Shown: positions 37,524-49,952 of the stretch, one piece after another
Position numbering within the stretch: position 1 is the stretch's first letter
Layout: the number at the start of each line of letters is the position of its first letter
Assembly (NCBI RefSeq): GCF_003073045.1
Contig: NC_037599.1
Coordinates: forward strand, 20,278,555-20,342,554
Direction: 5' to 3'
Source: Pomacea canaliculata
Taxonomy: Eukaryota; Mollusca; Gastropoda; Architaenioglossa; Ampullariidae
Length of the DNA stretch: 64,000 bases
Program-made: the position numbers and the translations under genes
The notes under the pieces: generated by a model
Databases searched by the model: none
What the model saw: the letters and a program-made list of their open reading frames with translations, nothing else
Told to the model about the DNA's origin: nothing

Positions 37524-40500
37524 TCAACCAACAATCTCCGGATTCGGGAAGCCTCGATTTAAGATGACCTGCTTGTAGAACCTGGACGAATCTTTGGGAA
37601 CCCGCGGTCTCTGAGGGTCATCGAAGTCAACGTAGTAGATTCCGAACTTCTCCGTGTATCCGCGGGCCCATTCGAAGTTATCCATGATGGACCAGACAGT
37701 GTAGCCTATTACGTCACATCCGTCGATGAGGACCGCTGGGAGCATCAAATTGAAAAAAAATGTTAAAAAATATGAAAGCAGATCTGTCAAAGGACGCGTG
37801 ATGCCAATATTTGTGAAAAATATTTGTTATGTGCTAGACAGGGCTAAGATAACAAAACCGAAACATTGAAGCCAGGAACAATAACATCAGACAGACGGCG
37901 TATATATTCTACCACATAATGTCTAGCACAAATATCATTAATATGGCAAGACTCTCTGATTGTTGTTGTTGTTATTACTATTATTTCTTATAGATGTGAC
38001 AACCTTTAATGAGCTCGTCTATGTAGGTCTTGAGGTACTCGATGCGGTGGGAGTCCTGCAGGGTGCCGTTGTTGTCAGTCACTCCGTTCTCCGTGACCAC
38101 TGTGGGCGGCCGGTTGTATGAGGTTCGAATCCAGTTGAGGACCCCGCGCATCCCCCAGGGCACGTAAAACAGGTAGTAGGAGGCCGCTCTGAGGTCACAT
38201 GATGAATGAGAGGGCAGCTTCATAATATCATTCACACGAGGGCGAGTTTTCTTATGATGGCGACAATGACAGGCACAGAAGAGCGACAAAAAAGAAAAGA
38301 AGAGAAAGCGAGGAGAGACTAATGAGAGAAAGGAGGTAAGGGACACATACACACACAAGCTTGCCGACAGACCATGCAGTCTAGGTTTCAGTGACACAGT
38401 TGACAAACACCAGAAGCAACCCACTTGTGCCAGGTGGGGTCCCGGGACAGTTTGACCTCCATGTCTCTGGTGTAACCTGGAAGCACTCGAGCCTGATACT
38501 CGGCGTCTGTCGGCTCACACAGCGATGTCGAGTAGTGATTCAAACCGAAAAAGTCGTAGGTCCCTGGTGTGTACACACAGTGTGACAAAGTTGTAGACAC
38601 AAACAGAAGATGATATTCGAAGACAAGAATAATCAAACCGCTATATTAGGTTCAGCCTGAGTGACTTTTTCAAGTAAACTCACACGAGAAGAAAAGAGAA
38701 AAGACGAGAAGAGAAAATCTAGCAAAATAGTTTGTCATATTTTACGAAGTTTTACTAATATTCTGTATAATTGTCGTTTAGAGTTCGGAGTCAGGTTAGT
38801 GTCCCTGGAAATTACTTGTCTTTAGATGCTGTTGATACACAGGTTGGATTTCCACTTTCTAAAACTCGCAATCTTCCCATTTGCGAGATATATATCTTCT
38901 TAAAATACCACCCGTAAAAAAATCTTTTAAACTCACGGTGGACAGGAATTTGTTACTTCAAAAAGGTTCTGAATTTGTTATTTTTAAAGCAGTCCTTTCA
39001 CTATCATCACTTTAATAATTACTGACCTTTGATGAAGGCTTTTTCCTGCTCTGTAAACTCCGGCAGCCTAGACTCGCCTCCCGCGCTGTTCCGACGAACA
39101 TAGTCCTTCATGACCTGTGACCCCACAGCTATCGTCTTTAAACTCCAGGCTATACTTCAACTGCATCTCAGAAGCTGAATACTCTTTCTCCCACAGTTCC
39201 ATAATGGATAATGACTATTTTGTTATTTTTTATTTGAAATATGTTTACATGTATTTTTGTCTCTACTTTTATTTTATTTTTTGAAATTTCTTAATAATGC
39301 TCTCTCGCTATATATATATGTATGCTGATGATTCCTAGTATAACTATATAAAAAATTAGAGTTCTGTATAGACATAGACATGTATACTTAATACATAGTT
39401 TCTCAGCTGTATTCTGTACTTCTGTAATGTGCATCCTGTTCTCGTTTATTTCACTATTTGTTGTAAGTGCCCACGTGCATCATGTGAAAACTTCTTGCCT
39501 CTTGCCCTACCCCTCACCTGTGGGTAGTCGCCATCTTTATACACGGGGTTGGCGAACCAGCCCAAGGAGAACTGTTGGGCTCGCTCTGCGGCTTCCACGT
39601 GGGCGGGGTTGCTGGGGTCCTTGGGTGCAAAGAAGTCGGAGTTGAGGGTGATGGACACCAGCCCTGCACAAACAAGTTGCACGTGCATCATTTCCGGTAT
39701 TTACTGAGATTTGTAACTGCGAGTATCTTGACCTTCGCACCGGAAGCGACTATTGCTTTCCTACAGCGTTGAGAAACTTGGCGATAACTAGCTGAGTGAC
39801 TGCTGTTGAGTGGCTTTCTTTTCCGACAAATCTCTTAATCCAATGTTAGCGTTGTGGTTTAGTTACAGGTTAGTTTTTGAGATCGATCATAATATAAAGA
39901 CGAAATAAACGACATTTTGCACGTGCGTCGCCAAGCTACGGAGAGCAAAAAGCAATACCTGATGACCATGTGCCGCTAGTTCTAACGTCGGTTAGGATTT
40001 AACCGTTGGTTCCCTAACCAACGGTCGTTAACTTTAACGTCGTTGATTTAACCGACGTCCATGAATACAAGCCCTGGAAAAGAAGCTTTCATGCACAGGA
40101 CAACAACATCAATGGAAACATTATCTGCGCACCGGCCATAACAGCCATTGTGGGGAAAAGTTTATGGTGACGATGAATATTGAATGTGTGCAGAAACATG
40201 AGTTGGAGATTAACGCCCCTGTTTTAAGGGTTCTTTATTTCTGGCTGTAACGGAAGTTGTAACCGTGGGAATCAACTAACATTTGAAGTAGTAATGAAAA
40301 GCGATTAATGTATCTTTCATAGAAGCTGGGTATTTCTGTCGTAAAGGTTGTTGTGACGGGTGGAGACTAACTCACCTGTCAAGAGGGCTTTGTTTGTTTA
40401 GTCATAAAGGTAGTTTCAGGGGTAGCATGGAGATTAACGCACTTTGTCATAGAGGCGCGGTATTTTTAGTCATAAATGAGTTTGCAAGCCATGGGGATAA

Positions 40501-43249
40501 ACACACCTTTCATCGAGGCCCTGTATTTCTGGTCATAAAGATGGTAAGCTTCTGCGTGGCACTTGATGATGTTATGGGCAAGTTTGTAGGGCAGGGTGGC
40601 AGGCTGCTGAATTCCGGGTGCATACTCTCCAGTAGCGTAGCCTTGCCATGTGATGACCCAGGGTTCGTTGAAGGTTATCCAGTATTTTACCTGCAGCACA
40701 TTTGGTTAACAAATATGATTGTTTTTCTCCTACAGATAAATAATACGGAAACAGGGCCTGTATGTACCATCCACCTAACAGACTGTCAAACAAAAAATTC
40801 ACAACAAATTGTTTTATCCGGTGTGCGTGGTTGAGTATCGTTTTTATGGATGAGGCTACGATGTACGATGCCAACCTCTCATCTGGGAGTTATCTTCGCT
40901 TGAAGATTCCTAGATGTGTCTGGCGACGACGAAAGTTATTCATTTATCTAAAAGCTGTGTTTGGTTGAACCTACCAGATGGCCAAAGAGACCGAAGGCCT
41001 GGTCCGCATAGTGCTTGTAGTACGGAATGATGGACGCATTGGCCCAGCTCCCATAATCCTCTAGCACCTGCAAACAGTGATACACATCATTAAGCAGGGC
41101 AAGACCATCGAGTGCCACAAGGGGTGGACGCCCGACTATAAACGAGTACCACCTGATCTCACCCAGTGTTTATTAAAGCATGTAAACTGGAGATTGTTAT
41201 CTAGACATGATTATTAGATATTATTGACATGGATGTTCTTTAATGCATGCTTAAATGACCCTTGACCAGTACTTTCTCATCTCAGATACTGTACACCGCT
41301 GCATGGCTGACTGTACAATCTCCATAACCCATTGCTTATTAAAGCAGTGGTTAGCAACCACTCCTTCGACCACGAATTAATATTCATTCAACGATCCGCT
41401 CCTTTCGATCGAGTGTAAGATAAACAAGTCCTACATTTTACCCTGGGGGCAAATTCAAGTGCACAACTGAGCTTCCACACCGACCCCCATAGTTCTCACG
41501 GTTCTGTATCTGCGACTACTGCTACGTCCCCATCACATTCTACTGCAACGACTTCGTGAGTGATACAGTTAGACTATAAATAGACTATTTAACAATAGTT
41601 GTTTTTTTTATTCTATGGTGAAATTACTGACAACAACAAAAGGGGAAGATATGTGTTTAGTAATAACATTATTAATCTGATATTGCCGCCCATTCGGCCG
41701 TTACACACCTGAGGAAGGTCCCAGTGAAAAAGCGTGACCATGGGCTGAATGCCGGCAGTCTTCAAACCAGACAGGAGAGACAGGTAATACTTGACTGCTT
41801 CTGGGTTCACCTCGCCACCTATTGGGTCAGGGATCAGCCTCGTCCACGCGATGGACATCCTGTAATGTTTGACCTGTCCACAGTGGCCACAGTTTAAAAC
41901 TCAGATGCAGGAAATGAGAAAGGGCGCAACATCTGAATATCTGAACAGTTTTCTGAGCAAACACTTAAAATAGAAACACCTCGCACATATCCGAACACAT
42001 AACACATAAGCAACTAAACTTACAATCCCGTACATTACCAATCGTAGGGCTCCGCTCAATTTTTTTCTTAATTATGCATTCAACAAAAGATTATTAATTG
42101 TAGAAAATAGCAATATCCGGGCGTTCTTTGACCCGTGACATTTATCTTTCTTACTCCAACTTCCTTGAGGATCTGGATGTCCTCTTGCCACTTGTGGTAG
42201 CTGTCACAAGCCACGTCCCCTGTCATGTTCAGGTCGACATGACCCTCGTGACAAAAGCGGTCCCATATATGTTCACTCTTGCCTGAAACAAACCACATGT
42301 TAGGTGTCATCCTTTGTTTGAAAAATTCTTTAAACAATAATCGTTCTGTAAAGTACATCATCAGGAGAGACTGCACTGATAACCAGTTTTTCTGTTCATT
42401 ACAAGACTTGCTCAGCCATACAAGGTTATCTATAGATCAAGTAGGTTTGCATAAATGGACTATTTTTATATTGTCCTTAATCAAGTTCAAGCAAAAGTCC
42501 GAGTTCAGAAAGTGGTATTAATGTTAGGATCGTTCTGATAGACTTTTTAAAATTTAGAAGCTTTATTTTTATGGGCATAATGCGATACAGTGACGGATCC
42601 CCCAACTCTCTATCCCCATCCCCACACACAAGTGAATTTCGTCCTTGATTCCTTGCTCTGTGTGACTGTAAATGTGTGTGTCAGTCAAGGACAAAATTCA
42701 CTTAATTTGTCTACAAGGTGTCGTGCCAGGTCACATGACCAGCGAAGACCAGCCTACGTTGCTTGACTGTTGTAAGTAGAGGTTAATCGACTTTAGGCAG
42801 TGGTCGAATTGACTATGGGTCGTGGTCGAATCGACTGATGGTCAAATCGACCGATTCTCTTATTTTCAACCATGTGCACTATATTGTTGCACGATCGCAT
42901 CACATCTAAAAACTGTTTTGGTTATCGACCTTATCTAGTCTGTAAGTAGAATTACAGGATCGAAGTGAAACGCAGCCCTGCACGTTTGTGACACCTCCAA
43001 AACAAATGACTTAATTTTTGTATGGGCACTCAAACAGACCAGGTAAAGCAAAATAAATTAATTAGAAAGCATCATCTGCGGATTACCTCCCTCGTTCCAG
43101 GCGCCCTCGATTTGATAGGCAGCAGTGGACACGCCCCACGTGAAGTTCTCTGGTAACTGGCCATAATAGAACTCATCGCGACCTATTTCTGCACCTTGCA
43201 CGACGATGAGAAGAAAACAAGAGAAGAGAAGCTGTTGCCTATTTATCAT
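37524..43249 (-). CDS. Secreted GH1 beta-glucosidase (lactase/myrosinase-like), complete, ten exons
   Basis: Minus-strand exons, in order: 43249-43087, 42282-42155, 41873-41709, 41067-40975, 40690-40507, 39663-39518, 39114-39027, 38563-38425, 38188-38004 and 37735-37524. All join in phase with GT-AG borders and give 500 residues, normal for a single-domain GH1 enzyme. The second Met (43249) starts the better signal peptide (MINRQQLLFSCFLLIVVQG); an in-frame Met at 43273 would add eight residues. Family blocks are FTWGVSTAAYQIEGAW, RMSIAWTRL, TLFHWDLPQ, ITFNEPWV with the acid/base Glu near 192, FFGLNHYSTS, VVTENGV with the nucleophile Glu near 402, and WSIMDNFEW. Retaining beta-glycosidases of this family cleave beta-glucosides or beta-galactosides outside the cell, in a digestive role in many invertebrates. 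The exact substrate cannot be read from sequence. Convergent with the RRxS gene. Confidence 0.95.
39985..40058. repeat. Nested palindrome in GH1 intron 5
   Basis: A 10-base perfect hairpin (ACCGTTGGTT / AACCAACGGT, loop CCCT, 40002-40025) sits inside outer 10-base inverted repeats ACGTCGGTTA (39985-39994) and TAACCGACGT (40049-40058). The arrangement suggests the remains of a palindromic MITE. Confidence 0.7.
40205..40493. repeat. Tandem decayed copies of the exon 5 / intron 5 boundary of the GH1 gene
   Basis: On the plus strand the end of exon 5 reads GGATAAACACAC|CTTTCATCGAGG...TATTTCTGGTCATAAAG. Diverged versions recur upstream, with their TATTT-like blocks starting near 40461, 40392, 40331 and 40236, against 40523 in the real exon. 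The spacings are 62, 69, 61 and 95 bases. Each copy carries about 30 bases of intron start and about 38 of exon end. On the gene strand, intron starts GTGTGTTTATCC (real), GTGCGTTAATCTCC, GTGAGTTAGTCTCC, ATACATTAATCGC and GGGCGTTAATCTCC align well. Two copies keep a GT donor. Confidence 0.8.
42631..42702. repeat. Inverted repeat in GH1 intron 1
   Basis: AGTGAATTTCGTCCTTGA (42631-42648) and TCAAGGACAAAATTCACT (42685-42702) are inverted copies with 17 of 18 bases paired and a 36-base loop. Probably a MITE core or a foldback. Confidence 0.75.
42779..42858. repeat. Short degenerate tandem repeat (TCGAnTGAC units) in GH1 intron 1
   Basis: About four units built on TGGTCGAATTGACT / TGGTCGAATCGACT / TGGTCAAATCGACC, with a spacing of roughly 20 bases. 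Confidence 0.6.
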
Positions 43250-43372
43250 CGCTATACTTTTCTTCTCTAACACGTCAGAGTGAAAAAAATTGTTAAGAGT
43301 GTTTCAATCGCACGGCCGTTAGACGATTGAAATGCAGCTTCGACAATGGTTGACGGACTAGTGGTATGTCCC

Positions 43373-43380
43373 TTTAAATA
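43373..43380 (-). promoter_or_regulatory. TATA-like element upstream of the GH1 gene
   Basis: On the minus strand TATTTAAA lies about 125 bases before the start codon used here. Between them sits an inverted repeat (TTTCAATCG at 43302-43310, CGATTGAAA at 43324-43332). The TATA match is imperfect and the start site is not defined. Confidence 0.3.
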
Positions 43381-45693
43381 TTTTTCTTCAATTTCTTTAA
43401 TTTCAAGATGCGGAGAGCAAGTACAATGTATGCGAAAAAATAGAATCTGTTATCTTGGGACTCCAACAAAGGGAACCAACCAGGACCCCGAGATTAGCTT
43501 ATCTATCGGGATTTTTGTAAAAAAGAGTTTGAAAAGGAAATCCATGTGACCGCTGAGGTTTGAGGCGGCTGGTAGGAATTTATTTATAATCGAGAAACTT
43601 ATCTGATGTAAGTAAGTCCGCGGCCTGCCCATTCTTTTACTGACTCATGCCATTCTAAGAGGTTGCTTTTCTGTCACAAAGAAAACATTAGATGGTGTTT
43701 GGTGCTACGCGTATAGTATTTTAGATATTAAAATATAAGTCACCATTCAGTCCCTCTTGTTATGTATCAAGTCGTCACAGGATAAAGAGAACTTAAAAAA
43801 TGTAATCCATTCTAGGACCCATGACTTCAAGCACCTTTTAATTCATTTATGGTGAAATAAACCTCTTAAAAATCAGATAATGATGCTTTTCTTTATCATC
43901 TTTGCTTTCGCTTTTTGAATATGCCTAATCTTTTCGGTGTTACGCTTGACCGAAGATTGAGAGGCACTGGTTTCAGATCTGATATCGTATTACTCTCTGT
44001 GTGTGACACCTTTTCGCAGGATCGATTCCGGTTTCCTCTCGTTCTCTCTACCCTCAGCCTTTAATGACCTTCTCTAGGTGGAAGCACGTATGTATAGATT
44101 TCCACTCAAAACAACAAACCGATCTAACCATGTAACACCAATTGAGTTATGAGATTTTATTTACTTCATAATCTTATAACTAAATACACAGCTATACATG
44201 TTACCATCTGATTTTCATAATCCATTTTTCTCAGACGTAGAATATGACACTCTTATATATATATATGATTATATTGTAATCATGCATCTACCGCAAAGGA
44301 GAGCGAGTTTCAGTGATCGATATTACCACCTACTATCATGTTCGTTATAACACTTGCATCAATCAGTTTAATTTTTCTTCGCAACTAACTTAAGTTTAGC
44401 CATCGTTCACATCATCATTCCATGCGTCATCACACGGTGGCGTCGAGTCTAGGTAAAATAATTTGTTACCATAGTTACATTACTAGAACACTCGGACCCT
44501 TTTCTCTGCTGACGTGTATTGCCACAAGGAGGTAAGTTGTTTATAGGATCTGCAAGTGAATGGCCTTAGGCTTTCTGCAACGAAATGATTGCTTTCTATC
44601 AATCAGATGTACAAATCAGCTGTCATCGGAGTCCGTGACTGTAAGACACCGGCATATCTGACGTTGCACTCGGAGTTGGTTCCCTTTGGAGGGGGGGGTA
44701 AAGGGATATAATTTATTTCTGACCAGTAAACGCCAGATGCTGAAGTAAACTATAGAGTTTCAGGCTGACAACTGTATGTAAATCTTTGGTTTTAGTAAAA
44801 TCAGCTCCCAAAGATCACATCTACAGATAACATCATCACAATCTCTCTCCTTTATAGCGATGACACCCTCACAAAAACGGATTACTCCCCTCCCTCCCCT
44901 CCCTTAACCCTCTTACTTCCGGTAAAAATCGTCTGCCTGAGGGTTAGATACTGATGGAAATCATTTGATCTTTGAACTGCCAGCGCTTGTCACAATAGCT
45001 GCAGATTTATCTGACGCAGACTTGCCACGTCGGTGAAGAGAATATCCTGCGTGCTAGAGGCATTACACAAGTGGGACTGAGGATGAACTGACGAATTGTG
45101 TCTGCCGCAGCATTTGTGTTCAACAAAAGCGTGTTGCCGTTTTAATTTGCAAGGTAGACACATTTTCAAATATACCAGTTACCGCAAAGAATTTTGCAGT
45201 TTATAGCTTATTTGATTTAAAAGATTAATATTTGTGAAAAATTTTCAAACAGAAGTTTTGCAAATAGACAGATAGTGATCGTCACTACCAAAATGATCTG
45301 GTGTCACATCATCATTCCACGGACGTAATACAAATTCGTGATCATTCTATATGTTATCGCGCCAGATCGCTTACTTTTGTTAAGAATTTCCATCAATAAT
45401 TAAAACTTGGAGTATTACCGAGAACATAAAAACATATGATATTTTAAGTATTTAGATTTTTATGATTTTATTTTTTGCGGTCACTTAGTTAAATGGGAAA
45501 AGCTATTAAATACCATTAAAACTATTACAAAGTATTAAATATAAACTATACAGAATCTCTCTCTCTATATATATATTGTGTGTACCTGCTCGTGCACATG
45601 TGCATGAGAGGGAAAAGTGAAACTTAATGAAAGTCAAAACATTGCATTTATAATTTACATAACAGGTGATTTTTGTTCTTACTTCATTTCCAG
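43381..45693. other. Divergent intergenic region between the GH1 and CREC genes
   Basis: About 2.3 kb with no coding signal. It must hold the promoters of both divergent genes. A possible leader exon of the CREC gene ends near 45152 (TGCAAG|GTAGAC), and the acceptor before its coding start ends at 45693 (TTTCCAG). TATA-like TATATATA strings near 44257 and 45567 are simple AT repeats and not convincing. Confidence 0.4.
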
Positions 45694-45715
45694 CAATAAG
45701 ACCTCCATACAAAGG

Positions 45716-48700
45716 ATGCATACAATTGAATTAATTTTCCTCCTGCTTGCTGGAAATGTCTGCAGTCTAGAACATGTTAATCATGGGCCACATGTGTCTC
45801 ACAAAAATGCTGATGGAAAGCATAATGCAGCATATGATCATGAGGCCGTACTAGGTAATAAAGATCTTTCTCAATCATATTCTCAATTTAAAGCCTGACT
45901 TGTAATTTAAAAGTTGAATTTTTTATACTTAAGATTAGGTTTTTAAAGTTGAAAAGGATAGGTGTTGAAAACTCCTTGTTCATTATTTTGTTAAAGACTG
46001 TTTCTTGCTTAATTTACATAATATCTACAGGCAAATTTCTTTAGAAAAGTTAATGTCTGACTCAGAATAAAGTATGGTGCTCTGGCAAAAGTAAGAATCA
46101 CATGCTTTTAAATGTCATTGTTTCATTTCAGGGTCAGGTGTATTGGACGATGCATTTGCAAACTTGTCACCAGAAGAAGCGAAACGCAGACTGCTAGGGT
46201 TAGCTAAAAAGTATGATGAGGATGGTGATAATTTGATCACACAGGCAGAGATGTACAAATGGATGGTTGCATCATTCATGTAAGTAATGAGTGACATTGA
46301 AAATTGCCTCAGGAAGGTACACAGAGAGTAATGGGAACACTTTGTAACATTTAATCAAAATGTTAATTCCAAGCATTTGAAAGATTTTTTTTCACTGTTT
46401 CTCAAACTAAGCAGTGAACACAATAAGAGTATCATATAGTTTAATAGAAAGAATATTCCTCTAGTTACTGTCTCTTTTACATCTTCCCCATTTTTTATTT
46501 TCCCCCTGGATATCAAATTTTTGCACACCTGCTCTGAGGTAGAGCGTAAGCCACTACAAAAACAAACAATTTAATTGCTACGGCAAATATTCAGCCTCAT
46601 CGAACCATATAGGCAGCACAAAAAGGGCTTATTTAAACAAAAGTGACAGTGTTTTATTTAGAGGTGTATAGCAATATTTTTACCTGGACATAGGTTGCAT
46701 AGTGCTTATTTTGTTTTTTGTCAGGAGCCTAGATCGCGAGGAAGCACTTGAGCACATGGTTGAAGAAGACACAGACAATGATGGCTTTGTATCATGGGAG
46801 GAATATTTAAAACAGATGTTTTCCTTCAATACAGAGGAGCTACAGAATTTAGAAGATAGCATCCGTGATGCAGAGGAAATGACAGAGGAGATGAGGGACA
46901 ATGCTGGAACACTGAAGGTAACAAATATTTTATTAGTAAAATGTATTAGTAATTGTGGCTAGGAGAATAGAATGATCCTGCAATACATAATGGCAAACAC
47001 TACAAGGGAGACACATGGAAATGGGAAAGAGCATAGAGGGAAGGAGGTACTGGTGTTTAATGCTGAGCCAGCAACTAAGGCTATGTCATGGCAAAGCAAC
47101 TCACCCTGTCAACAGGTAACAGCATGCAGAGAAAAAAAAAACAGCCCAAGATACAGGATTAGAACTTGCGATACATACTTTATGGTAAAGTTGATGTTCA
47201 GCCTATCCTTTGCTGCTTTTGCTGTCATGATCATGATGTGGATATCTGTCACAGACCAGCCATATCTGGAGAGGAAGGCTGCCAAGTACTTAAAACCATT
47301 TACCTCTTCGACCTATACTTTGTTTATGTAGATCTCAGCTTTGCCATTGCCAGTGTCCATGACTTTGCTTTTATCAGTGCTGGTCTTCATTTTGTATGTG
47401 TTTAAACTGTCTATCAGACTGGTAAGGTCTTTCAGTTCTCTTCCCTTTTTTGTCACAGAGATCTAGAGGGTCATGTATGTGCTTCTGTAGTTATATGAGA
47501 CTGTGGAAGTTGCGTCCATTTTTTTACAAAGGTTTTGGTGGGTATAAAAATATTAGTTTTGTTGTTAGGCAAGAACATTGACTAGCAGCAGCAGGTATTT
47601 TTTTATGACATGTTGATTTTTTTACCGTGAAATAAGCATAACATTTATACATGATTAATTTGCTATAGATGGTGAAAGAGGATCGACGAAAGTTCCAAGG
47701 GGCAGACCTAGATAAGGATGGAAAGCTGAGCAAAGAAGAATATGTTGCATTTTTCTTTCCACAAAACTTTCCATACATGCACAAGTATGAGCTGGAGACA
47801 TATCTGGAAGAGAAAGACAAAAATCATGATGGGATGATATCTTTGGAAGAGTTTCTTCCAGGTGAAATCTATCTTCAGTTATTTCAAAATTTATTCTCAA
47901 AGTATTGATAGACAATATCTAGTATTATTTTTGTAATTGTATATTTTTACTACATTTTACTTTAAAATGATCATTTTTAATGTAGAGGGGGGGCTCTTTT
48001 GGTTTTAGGAAGAATATCAGTGCTTGACTGTCTTAAAAGGTTCTATTCAGGAATTAGTAGTTTTCATTACAGACAGCCAAATCTTTACATGGTAAGATAT
48101 GATCAAGGGTTTGTTGTGTGGTAGTAAACTTTATGCAGTGACAGTTAATCTAGGCAGGGACTTGGAAATGATGCATGGTCACAAAATGTGGAGGGGACAA
48201 ATCTCTTTAATTTTTCAGGAATCTAGGTGTCATTTTTTTGTTTTATTGCACATTTCATTGAAAATTAGATTTATAAGTTAAATATTATTTGTGACTTTTA
48301 CACAACACCTGGATGTCATGTCAGTTAGTCAGTTGGACAGTGATAGTCAATTAGGTTTTGCTCATTTATTGATTAGAACGTTTATTTGTTTTAGATAAAC
48401 ACATCTAACCACTTTAGTCACATACACCTTAGTTTGGAGAATAAGGATAACGCCATGCACATTTCTACGGCCGCAATATTTTGACTCAGTCACGTACATA
48501 TTCACATAGTCACATCTAAGATTTGCTCTTTTGCAGGTGAAGGGAATGTGGAGGCAGATAAAGCTGCCCAGACAAACTTTGAAGACCTTGACAAAAATGG
48601 GGACAAGCAGCTCAGTTTGGATGAGCTGAAGACTTACATTGTCCCAGACGTAGATGAAATTGCGGAGGAAGAGGCAATACACCTGATTGAAATAGCCGAT

Positions 48701-48808
48701 GCAGACAAAGATGACAAGTTGTCTTTTGAAGAGATAGCTGCAAAGACCAAAGAATTCGTAGGAAACTCTTTGACTGATTATGGACGTTCATTGCATGAAG
48801 AACTTTAG
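45716..48808 (+). CDS. CREC-family EF-hand protein of the ER lumen (reticulocalbin/calumenin type)
   Basis: Coding exons 45716-45854, 46132-46279, 46725-46917, 47669-47861 and 48537-48808 (TAG) give 314 residues, the usual CREC length. A signal peptide (MHTIELIFLLLAGNVCS) is followed by a His-rich segment with HEAVLG. Six EF-hand loops then start near residues 75, 111, 173, 210, 243 and 279. Loops 1-4 keep the central Gly; loops 5 and 6 have Lys and Asp there (KNGDKQLS, ADKDDKLS), so calcium binding may be weaker. The C-terminus is HEEL, an ER-retrieval signal of HDEL type, which places the protein in the ER lumen or secretory pathway as a low-affinity calcium buffer and chaperone-like factor. 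HEEL favours a reticulocalbin over calumenin (HDEF), but the name is not certain. Intron 3 holds a LINE fragment on the minus strand. Confidence 0.94.
47170..47460 (-). mobile_element. Decayed non-LTR (RTE-like) reverse transcriptase fragment in CREC intron 3
   Basis: The minus strand reads LTSLIDSLNTYKMK, DKSKVM and VEEVNGFKYLAAFLS, then DIHIMIMTAKAAKDRLN. This is the order of the palm and thumb region that follows the catalytic YADD in RTE/CR1-type LINEs (EKSKVM ... LEEVDxFKYLG ... EIxxRI). A stop interrupts it and no YADD is preserved, so it is a dead fragment, opposite in direction to the host gene. Confidence 0.8.
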
Positions 48809-49522
48809 GCTTAGATGTGCTTTTATGATTGTAAAAGAAATGCTTTTGCTGTCTATTTTAGACATAGAACAAAAGGGACGGTACTTTAACCCTTGTCATT
48901 TAATCTGTTTACACGATATGCATTTTTCCTTTTTAAAAGGCATTTTGATTTTTACACCTCGAAGATATTTAAAAGATGAGACTAGATGTTGCAATGCAGA
49001 AGGTTTTGGGGGGCTTAGGAGGGGATGCTGGGAAGAAGATATATTAGGATTTGGGTCATCGTGCCTAATTTTCGAGTCCATGCCTCCCATTCTAGACTGG
49101 TAAACTCGTACACAGCTTATGCTGGATTACATGCATTGTTGATGAGTTCAGTTTATGTTGCACACATGATAAAGTGTTGTGAACACAAATGATACTGCAG
49201 ATTTGCATATGTTTATATTTGCGCCTGAACCATGGCTTTAATGTTGGCATTTTTTATTGCTACTCTAAATACCTATGCTGGTATTGCTTTCATAGTCTTG
49301 AGAGCCAATGGAACTTTAGGAAGAAATTCTATCCTTTCTGTAGCAACAGTAGCATCATGTGTATTTTAAGGATTTCAGAAATTATTCCATTGTGCACTAT
49401 ATAAATGTAATTTTTCTTCTATTCTATTCTTAAAAAACCACATTAAAAATATCAAAAACCCACATTCAAATATTTTATCAAAAAATCTTCTGCTTAAAAT
49501 TTTGTAATGTCTAATTTTAAAA

Positions 49523-49756
49523 TCTGTGAATTGCTTATTTACTTCCAGCACTTCTGTTTTGATTTTATGGAGATTGAACAAAACCATCCTTCATTTTCAT
49601 GTGTCATGTTTCATAATTTTCTGTTTCTCATATAATAATTTAGTTTTTTAGGTCACAATGGACAGAGACTTACCTAGTTTTTCGTGATGGGCTCTGAATG
49701 CAAATGTGTTTTTCATTTCAGTCAAATTTCATTAACTAGTAAATAATTTTATTTGA
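49523..49756 (+). repeat. Dispersed repeat, copy A
   Basis: About 230 bases that reappear at 52996-53225 at what looks like 70-80% identity by eye, including the shared string GATGGGCTCTGAA and the flanks GTGAATTGCT and TTAACTA. No terminal inverted repeats or coding capacity seen. Confidence 0.7.
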
Positions 49757-49952
49757 TGCTGGCACATATGCATTATACATTCTTTAAAAATATCACATAA
49801 AGAAATCCACGATTCATTGGAAAATCTGTTACTGATGACTTGTGGTGAGAGAGTACAGTTATCCAAACAGAGTTGGAACATCTACCACACATTTGAATAG
49901 ACAAAATTATCATAAAACTTTCTCTGTACAACTAGTATTACGATAGACTAAT

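Noticed and set aside
40394-40834. 146-residue ORF, plus strand
   Set aside because: Antisense to GH1 exon 5 and to the tandem copies of its boundary.
41160-41350. Possible inverted repeat around GGAGATTGTT / ACAATCTCC in GH1 intron 3
   Set aside because: Matching stretches are short and interrupted; not enough to call a foldback element.
41347-41361. CAGTGGTTAGCAACC, a possible hAT end
   Set aside because: No matching inverted end or target duplication was found within a few hundred bases, so at most a fragment.
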